From positions 1 to 18,279 of the forward strand of contig JBFWWW010000063.1 in the NCBI GenBank assembly GCA_050245975.1: a stretch of DNA of 18,279 nucleotides. The letters run 5' to 3'. Made by a program: the position numbers and the translations under genes. This document shows positions 13,619-18,279 of this stretch, one piece after another (position 1 is the first letter of the stretch; every line of letters begins with the position of its first letter). This DNA is from JBFWWW01 sp050245975. GTDB lineage: Bacteria > Pseudomonadota > Alphaproteobacteria > Rhizobiales > Hyphomicrobiaceae. The notes below the pieces were generated by a model. That model saw nothing but the letters and a program-made list of their open reading frames with translations, did not search any database and was not told where the DNA came from.

Positions 13619-14005
13619 TTATTCGGCAAGATGGCAGACGGCCTCGATATTATGTCCGTCGGGATCAAGAACAAACGCGCCATAATAGTTTTCATGATAA
13701 TGCGGCCGCAAACCAGGCTCGCCATTATCCCGGCCCCCGGCTTTCAGCGCGGCGGCGTGGAACGCGCGGACCGCATCCCTGGTTTTTGCTGAAAATGCGA
13801 AATGGACACGACCTCGGATCGGCTTTCCGGTTCCGATCCAGAATTGCGGCCGCCCTTTGGAGCCGAAGCCCGCGTGGCTTTGACCGCCCGTTTCTTCCGA
13901 TGAGACCTCGAGCACCAGATCATAGCCGAGCGGCTTCAGGACACTCAGGTAGAAGGCCCGAGCCCGGCTGAAATCGGAAACCGGAATTCCAACGTGATCG
14001 AGCAT
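13619..14005 (-). CDS. VOC-family (glyoxalase/bleomycin-resistance fold) protein
   Basis: A 128-aa protein of the vicinal-oxygen-chelate superfamily: two beta-alpha-beta-beta-beta modules around a divalent metal. Candidate metal ligands are His4 (MLDHVGIPV), His68 (GRVHFAFSA) and Glu121 (DGHNIEAVCH). The C-terminal segment PHYHENYYGAFVLDPDG is typical of a widespread bacterial subfamily annotated as glyoxalase-like, whose substrate is generally unknown. The start at 14003-14005 has AGGAGC seven bases upstream. It lies 45 bp after the sdhB stop on the same strand with no terminator between, so it is probably the last gene of the sdh transcript. Methylglyoxal or fosfomycin activity cannot be claimed from the sequence. 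Confidence 0.88.
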   Translation of the reverse strand: MLDHVGIPVSDFSRARAFYLSVLKPLGYDLVLEVSSEETGGQSHAGFGSKGRPQFWIGTGKPIRGRVHFAFSAKTRDAVRAFHAAALKAGGRDNGEPGLRPHYHENYYGAFVLDPDGHNIEAVCHLAE

Positions 14006-14050
14006 CGAATGCGCTCCTGCAAACTATGAGCGCCGGCCGTTGTCGGATAC

Positions 14051-14830
14051 CTAGACGCGGCGCTCCACCATCAGCTTCTTGATCTCAGCGATCGCCTTGG
14101 CCGGGTTCAACCCCTTCGGACAAGCCTTGGCGCAGTTCAAGATCGTGTGGCAGCGATAGAGGCGGAACGGGTCCTCGAGATCGTCGAGCCGCTCGCCCGT
14201 GGCTTCGTCCCGGCTGTCGATGACCCAGCGATAGGACTGCAGCAGGGCAGCCGGCCCAAGGTAGCGGTCCGAATTCCACCAGTAGCTCGGGCACGATGCC
14301 GAGCAGCAGGCGCAGAGGATGCATTCATAGAGCCCGTCAAGCTTCTCGCGATCCTCCTTGGCCTGCCGCCACTCCTTCGGCGGCGCCGGCGTGGTGGTCT
14401 GGAGCCACGGCTCGATGGACCGGTGTTGCGCATAGAAGTTGGTCAGGTCCGGTACCAGGTCCTTCACCACCTCCATATGCGGCAGCGGATAGATCTTCAC
14501 CGTGCCCTTCACCTCGTCGATCGACTTGAGGCAGGCCAGCGTGTTGGTGCCGTCGATGTTCATGGAGCACGAGCCGCAAATGCCTTCACGGCAGGAGCGG
14601 CGGAACGTCAGCGTGGCGTCGATCTCATTCTTGATCTTGATGAGCGCGTCGAGAACCATCGGCCCGCACGTCTTGCGGTCGATCCAGTAGGTGTCGAGCC
14701 GAGGATTTGCGCCATCCTCCGGGTTCCAGCGGTAGACGCGGAACGCTTTCCAGTCTCCACTCTTGCCCGGCTCATTCCAGGTCTTGCCGGTCTCGATCTT
14801 CGAGTTCTTCGGGAGCGTGAGCTGAACCAT
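14051..14830 (-). CDS. sdhB: Succinate dehydrogenase iron-sulfur subunit
   Basis: Complex II electron-transfer subunit linking SdhA to the membrane quinone site. The 259-aa protein shows all three cluster motifs. The [2Fe-2S] ligands are Cys80, 85, 88 and 100 (CREGICGSC). The [4Fe-4S] ligands are Cys170, 173 and 176 with Cys237, and the [3Fe-4S] ligands are Cys180, 227 and 233 (CHTILNCAKACPKGLNP). The SYWW segment near residue 182 corresponds to the Trp next to the ubiquinone site. Length and N-terminal extension are typical of alphaproteobacteria and mitochondria. It is the last sdh gene, 75 bp after sdhA, with a hairpin in between and only a weak ribosome site (GGAAAG). Confidence 0.98.
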   Translation of the reverse strand: MVQLTLPKNSKIETGKTWNEPGKSGDWKAFRVYRWNPEDGANPRLDTYWIDRKTCGPMVLDALIKIKNEIDATLTFRRSCREGICGSCSMNIDGTNTLACLKSIDEVKGTVKIYPLPHMEVVKDLVPDLTNFYAQHRSIEPWLQTTTPAPPKEWRQAKEDREKLDGLYECILCACCSASCPSYWWNSDRYLGPAALLQSYRWVIDSRDEATGERLDDLEDPFRLYRCHTILNCAKACPKGLNPAKAIAEIKKLMVERRV

Positions 14831-14855
14831 TTGGCAGGTGCTTTCCGATCTTCTG

Positions 14856-14873
14856 CGCGGACGGATGTCCGCG
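14856..14873 (-). repeat. Hairpin in the sdhA-sdhB gap
   Basis: A perfect 7-bp inverted repeat with a 4-base loop, CGCGGAC (14856-14862) and GTCCGCG (14867-14873), lies in the 75-bp spacer between sdhA and sdhB. No T-run follows on the minus strand. It may stabilise or mark a processing point in the sdh mRNA rather than terminate it. Confidence 0.6.
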
Positions 14874-14905
14874 ATGGAGTTCTGCAGCCGACTGGGCCGG
14901 CCACG

Positions 14906-16750
14906 TCAATAGACGCGAGCCTTGGGCTCGATGTACTTGACCTCGTTGGTCATGGTGTAGGTGTGCACAGGACGGTAGTCGAGTCGCACCGAGCGCGTGG
15001 CGTCGTCGGCCCACGCCAGGGTGTGTTTCATCCAGTCCACATCGTCGCGCTTGGGATAATCCTCGCGCGCATGCGCACCGCGGCTCTCCTGTCGCGTTGC
15101 CGCACCCTTCACGGTGACGGCTGCCTGCGCGATGAGATTGTCGTACTCCAGCGTCTCGACCAGATCGGAGTTCCAGACAAGCGACCGGTCGGACACACAG
15201 ATGTCGTCGGTCCCCTTCCAGATCTCGTTGATCTGCGTCACGCCCTCATCCAGCACAGGCCCGTCGCGGAACACCGCACAGTTGCTCTGCATGACTTTCT
15301 GCATCTTGAGCCGCAGCGTTGCCGTCGGCGTGCCGCCGGACGCGTGGCGGAAATGGTCGAGACGGCTCAGTGCCATCTCGGCAGCATCCTTGGGCAGATC
15401 AGGCAAGGCATTGCCTTGCTCGACAGTCTCGCCACAGCGGAGGCCGGCGGCGCGTCCGAAGACGACAAGATCGATCAGCGAGTTGCTGCCGAGCCGGTTG
15501 GCACCGTGCACCGATACGCAAGCCGCCTCGCCGATGGCCATGAGGCCGGGCACGATGGTATCGGGGTTGCCGTTCTTGAGCGTGACGACCTCACCATGGA
15601 AGTTCGTCGGGATGCCGCCCATGTTGTAGTGCACCGTTGGCAGCACGGGGATGGGCTGCCGCCGCAGGTCGACGCCCGCGAAAATCTTGGCGCTTTCCGT
15701 GATGCCGGGCAGACGCTCATGCAGGATTTTCGGATCGAGGTGGTCGAGGTGCAGGAAGATATGGTCCTTCTCGGGGCCAACACCCCGCCCCTCGCGGATT
15801 TCGATGGTCATCGACCGCGACACCACATCGCGTGAGGCGAGATCTTTGGCGTGCGGGGCATAGCGCTCCATGAACCGTTCGCCCGCCGAATTGGTCAGAT
15901 AGCCGCCTTCGCCGCGCGCGCCCTCCGTGATGAGGACACCCGCGCCGTAGATACCGGTGGGGTGGAACTGCACGAATTCCATGTCCTGCAGCGGCAGGCC
16001 TGCACGCAGCACCATGCCATTGCCGTCGCCCGTGCAGGTATGCGCCGACGTGCAGGAGAAGTAGGCGCGGCCATAGCCGCCGGTCGCCAGGATGGTCTTC
16101 TTGGCGGCAAAGCGGTGGATCGTGCCGTCCTCGAGATTCATGGCGACGACGCCGCGGCAGGCTCCGTCCGCATCCATCATCAGGTCGATGGCGAAGTATT
16201 CGATGAAGAATTCGGCCGAGTGACGCAGCGACTGGCCGTAGAGCGTGTGAAGCATCGCATGGCCCGTGCGGTCGGCTGCCGCGCAGGTGCGTTGCGCCGG
16301 GGGCCCTTCGCCGAACTCCGTCGTCATGCCGCCGAACGGCCGCTGGTAGATGCGCCCGTCCTCCGTGCGGCTGAAGGGAACGCCGTAATGCTCGAGCTCA
16401 TACACCGCGGCCGGCGCGTGCCGGCACAGATATTCGATCGAATCCTGATCGCCGAGCCAGTCGGCGCCCTTGACGGTGTCATACATGTGCCAGCGCCAAT
16501 CGTCCGGCCCCATGTTGCCAAGCGCCGCGGCGACGCCGCCCTGAGCGGCCACCGTGTGCGAGCGGGTGGGAAACACCTTCGTCACGCAGGCCGTCTTCAG
16601 ACCGGCCTCGGCGCAACCAAGCGTCGCGCGCAGACCTGCGCCGCCGGCGCCCACGACCACCACGTCGTAGCTGTGGTCGTGCACGGGATAGGCCTTGCCG
16701 TTCACGGCCGGCATGGCAGTGCCATTGGCCCCGGTCTTCGATGCAGCCAT
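14906..16750 (-). CDS. sdhA: Succinate dehydrogenase flavoprotein subunit
   Basis: Catalytic subunit of complex II (EC 1.3.5.1), oxidising succinate to fumarate with covalently bound FAD. The 614-aa protein contains the dinucleotide loop GAGGAG (34-39) and the covalent-FAD histidine His65 in TRSHTVAAQGG. LITEGARGEGGYL holds the catalytic Arg, and SVHGANRLGSNSLIDLVVFGRAAG lies near the active site. The start was placed at the ATG at 16748-16750, 5 bp after the sdhD stop and preceded by GAGGA. An in-frame start 15 codons upstream would overlap sdhD and lacks support. Length and motifs are normal. Confidence 0.98.
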   Translation of the reverse strand: MAASKTGANGTAMPAVNGKAYPVHDHSYDVVVVGAGGAGLRATLGCAEAGLKTACVTKVFPTRSHTVAAQGGVAAALGNMGPDDWRWHMYDTVKGADWLGDQDSIEYLCRHAPAAVYELEHYGVPFSRTEDGRIYQRPFGGMTTEFGEGPPAQRTCAAADRTGHAMLHTLYGQSLRHSAEFFIEYFAIDLMMDADGACRGVVAMNLEDGTIHRFAAKKTILATGGYGRAYFSCTSAHTCTGDGNGMVLRAGLPLQDMEFVQFHPTGIYGAGVLITEGARGEGGYLTNSAGERFMERYAPHAKDLASRDVVSRSMTIEIREGRGVGPEKDHIFLHLDHLDPKILHERLPGITESAKIFAGVDLRRQPIPVLPTVHYNMGGIPTNFHGEVVTLKNGNPDTIVPGLMAIGEAACVSVHGANRLGSNSLIDLVVFGRAAGLRCGETVEQGNALPDLPKDAAEMALSRLDHFRHASGGTPTATLRLKMQKVMQSNCAVFRDGPVLDEGVTQINEIWKGTDDICVSDRSLVWNSDLVETLEYDNLIAQAAVTVKGAATRQESRGAHAREDYPKRDDVDWMKHTLAWADDATRSVRLDYRPVHTYTMTNEVKYIEPKARVY

Positions 16751-16755
16751 GATCC

Positions 16756-17169
16756 TCAGGCTCCCAGGCTCAGCTTCAGCACCGCGAAAATGCACGACAG
16801 CGCGACGCAGATGGCAAAGAACGAATTCAGCATCAGCAGCGCGATCTTGCGCCCTTCGGACGTCACGTAATCCTCGATGATGGTCTGCATGCCGAGGCGC
16901 ATGTGGTGGACGCCGGACAGCACGAGAAGGATCAGCAGAATGCCGACCAGCGGCTTCGCCAGGGTTTTTTTGACCGTTGCATAGTCCGCGCCGATGAGGT
17001 GCACGACGATGCCGGCTAGGAGGCAGACCAACACCAGGTTGGCGATTGCCGTGACGCGCTGCTTCCAGAAGTGGTCCGCGCCCTCCTTGGCCGATCCAAG
17101 GCCTCGCACGCGTGCGAGCGGAGTGCGGATCCGGGCTTGGGTCGGCGAGTCGTTGGGGTGCAGCGTCAT
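16756..17169 (-). CDS. sdhD: Succinate dehydrogenase membrane anchor subunit
   Basis: Small hydrophobic anchor of complex II, which with SdhC forms the heme b and ubiquinone sites. The 137-aa protein has three predicted membrane helices (about 38-60, 70-92 and 107-132). Between helices two and three is the motif H-x3-G-x6-D-Y: His89 is the expected heme ligand, and Asp100-Tyr101 contribute to the quinone site. The start at 17167-17169 lies one base after the sdhC stop (TGA-G-ATG). A start five codons upstream would overlap sdhC and is less likely. Sequence conservation is low in this family, so position and the His/Asp-Tyr motif carry the call. Confidence 0.95.
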   Translation of the reverse strand: MTLHPNDSPTQARIRTPLARVRGLGSAKEGADHFWKQRVTAIANLVLVCLLAGIVVHLIGADYATVKKTLAKPLVGILLILLVLSGVHHMRLGMQTIIEDYVTSEGRKIALLMLNSFFAICVALSCIFAVLKLSLGA

Positions 17170-17170
17170 C

Positions 17171-17590
17171 TCAGAGATCACCATGGAAGCCGAGGGCGAG
17201 GGCCCAGACCACGACTGTCAGGACGACCGAGCCGATGATCGACAGCCAGCACATCAGGTTCACGGTCTTGAGGTCGAAGCCCCGGCCCGTATCCCAGATC
17301 AGATGGCGCACACCGCCAAGCATGTGGTGGATAAGCGCCCACGTGTAGCCGAAGAGGATGATGCGGCCGACCGGCACGCCGAAAGGCGAGGCCGCAAACA
17401 GGTTCGTCACATAGTCGTAATGCTTCTGGCCAAGCGCAGCGGCGACCAGCCACCACGCCAGCAGGACGGTACCGAAATAGAGCGCTCCACCGGTGATGCG
17501 ATGCAGGATCGACATCACCATGTTGATGAGCGGCCAGTAGATCTGCAGGTGCGGCGAAAGCGGTCGCGCAACGGGCTTGGCGTCTGCCAT
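17171..17590 (-). CDS. sdhC: Succinate dehydrogenase cytochrome b556 subunit
   Basis: Membrane anchor of complex II. The 139-aa protein begins with MADAKPVARPLSPHLQIY, a family hallmark. It then shows SILHRITG with Ser27 and Arg31, which match the quinone-site Ser and Arg of E. coli SdhC. The heme ligand His89 lies in H-x3-G-V-R-H. Three membrane helices are expected (about 31-54, 74-97 and 110-134). The start at 17588-17590 was preferred over one 24 codons upstream, since the extension is basic and unlike the family. It is first of the sdhCDAB block, 136 bp after the mcd stop. Confidence 0.96.
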   Translation of the reverse strand: MADAKPVARPLSPHLQIYWPLINMVMSILHRITGGALYFGTVLLAWWLVAAALGQKHYDYVTNLFAASPFGVPVGRIILFGYTWALIHHMLGGVRHLIWDTGRGFDLKTVNLMCWLSIIGSVVLTVVVWALALGFHGDL

Positions 17591-17726
17591 GAGGCTCGGT
17601 CTCCGCCAGGAAGGGTCTCTCACGGCTTTTATCGTGCTCCGTCTGGCGGAGCAATTGTCCAAAGCGCCGCCATCGCCACGCGCTCGTCTCCCATTCGCTC
17701 AGCGAATGGCCAGGCTGGGCATGCCG
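17591..17726 (-). other. mcd-sdhC intergenic region with two hairpins
   Basis: This 136-bp gap on the minus strand contains, in order of transcription, the palindrome at 17691-17709 and a 7-bp stem TGCTCCG / CGGAGCA with a 5-base loop (17635-17641 and 17647-17653). An AT-rich patch, ATAAAAG, follows. TTGCTC (17654 to 17649) and TAAAAG (17631 to 17626), 17 bases apart, could be a weak sdh promoter lying across the second hairpin. Confidence in the promoter is low. Confidence 0.4.
17691..17709. repeat. Palindrome after the mcd stop
   Basis: CCATTCGCT (17691-17699), one central C, then AGCGAATGG (17701-17709) is a perfect 19-bp dyad that would fold as an 8-bp stem with a 3-base loop. It lies about 18 bases past the mcd stop. 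It is not followed by a T-run on either strand, so it may be an mRNA 3'-end stabiliser or partial terminator between mcd and sdhC. Confidence 0.65.
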
Positions 17727-18279
17727 CTAGCGCGGAAGGACGACCCAGAGGTCGAGATCGAGAATGACGCCTTCGGCTGCGTTCCCGTCCGGGCCCTTGT
17801 CCGGAAAGTCCCGGCAGGGAACGTTCTTGGTCGCGATCGTCCGCATCCGAAGGGCGCCGATGTCCGTCCGTCCGGGGATCTCAGCCCGATCCAGAATCTC
17901 GCTCCACGCGTAGACCGTGTCGCCGGCGAAGCAGGGGGCGACATGTCGTCCGCCGTTGAGAGCCGCCACATGGAAGGCATTGGCGAGACCGTTGAAGGAC
18001 AGGCTTCGGGCCAGCGAGATCACCACGCCCCCATAGATGAGGCGGCGCTTGAAACGTCCGCTCGCCTGCTCATGCTGATTGAAATGCACCTTGGCCGTGT
18101 TCTGGTAGAGGCGCGTTGCGATCTGATGCTCCGCCTCCTCCAGCGTCATGCCGTCCGCGTGATCGATCTTCTCGCCCACCGCGTAGTCCTGCCAGCGCCA
18201 GCGCGCGCCGGCCAGATCGAAGTTGTAGGCACTTCCCGACAACGGCGGCACGGCCGCGCCCAGGTGTGCGGGATCGACC
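17727..18279 (-). CDS. mcd: Mesaconyl-CoA hydratase (MaoC family), C-terminal part
   Basis: Hydratase of the ethylmalonyl-CoA pathway that converts mesaconyl-C1-CoA to beta-methylmalyl-CoA (EC 4.2.1.148). The last 183 codons are in the window; the frame stays open to the right edge, so the N-terminal hot-dog domain lies outside. The C-terminal MaoC-type domain shows DYAVGEKIDHADGMTLEEAE, TRLYQNTAKVHF, RRLIYGGVVISLARSLSFNG, PCFAGDTVYAWSEILDRAE and an ending LDLDLWVVLPR. As recalled, these closely follow the second half of characterised Mcd proteins of about 340-355 aa. A GTG at 18251 could be read as a start, but a whole linker and first domain are expected upstream. A generic MaoC dehydratase is the fallback call. 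It lies upstream of sdhCDAB on the same strand. Confidence 0.8.
   Translation of the reverse strand, partial: VDPAHLGAAVPPLSGSAYNFDLAGARWRWQDYAVGEKIDHADGMTLEEAEHQIATRLYQNTAKVHFNQHEQASGRFKRRLIYGGVVISLARSLSFNGLANAFHVAALNGGRHVAPCFAGDTVYAWSEILDRAEIPGRTDIGALRMRTIATKNVPCRDFPDKGPDGNAAEGVILDLDLWVVLPR

Noticed and set aside
14147..15835. A 562-codon plus-strand open frame across sdhB and sdhA
   Set aside because: It spans the antisense of two well-supported genes and the gap between them, and its His/Arg/Ala/Val-rich translation is typical of a codon shadow.
1..18279. CRISPR arrays, tRNA or rRNA genes, insertion sequences, phage or toxin-antitoxin genes
   Set aside because: No regularly spaced repeats, no tRNA-like cloverleaf ends, no transposase or integrase motifs and no terminal repeats were noticed on either strand. 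This was a reading by eye, not a covariance-model search.

Overview
This is a high-GC, gene-dense segment of an alphaproteobacterial chromosome, most likely order Hyphomicrobiales (Rhizobiales). The evidence is the mdh-sucC-sucD-sucA-sucB gene order, the sdhCDAB set with a mesaconyl-CoA hydratase gene immediately upstream, an AFG1/ZapE ATPase gene near mdh, and a perfect TTAA-N7-TTAA (CtrA-type) site. The genus cannot be named from the sequence alone. Both window ends cut through genes.

Layout. (1) Positions 1-7154, minus strand: a TCA-cycle operon transcribed right to left, mdh > ridA > sucC > sucD > sucA > sucB (sucB runs off the left edge). It turns 2-oxoglutarate into succinyl-CoA, then succinate, and malate into oxaloacetate. 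An imine/enamine deaminase gene (ridA) sits inside it. (2) Positions 7395-9537, plus strand: a two-gene cassette, a class I SAM methyltransferase followed by a flavin-containing monooxygenase, divergent from mdh. Its substrate is unknown. (3) Positions 9540-10673, minus strand: zapE, convergent with the monooxygenase at 2 bp. (4) Positions 10674-12493: a GNAT acetyltransferase (+) and a periplasmic-binding-protein-fold protein without a signal peptide (-), convergent. Dyad-rich control regions lie upstream of each. (5) Positions 12494-13609: two very short Lys/Arg/Ala-rich histone-H1-like genes (55 and 27 aa) on the plus strand. Each is followed by a strong intrinsic terminator, and the first has a perfect CtrA-type site upstream. 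(6) Positions 13619-18279, minus strand: mcd (3' part) > sdhC > sdhD > sdhA > sdhB > VOC-family gene. This places the last hydratase step before the glyoxylate-releasing lyase of the ethylmalonyl-CoA pathway next to complex II.

How the genes fit together. The two minus-strand blocks are central carbon metabolism: 2-oxoglutarate dehydrogenase, succinyl-CoA synthetase, succinate dehydrogenase, malate dehydrogenase, and an anaplerotic C2-assimilation enzyme. The genes between them are accessory. The least explained material is the pair of mini-histone genes with their cell-cycle-type control region, the methyltransferase-monooxygenase pair, and the palindromes around the GNAT and binding-protein genes. 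No tRNA, rRNA, insertion sequence, phage gene or CRISPR array was seen.
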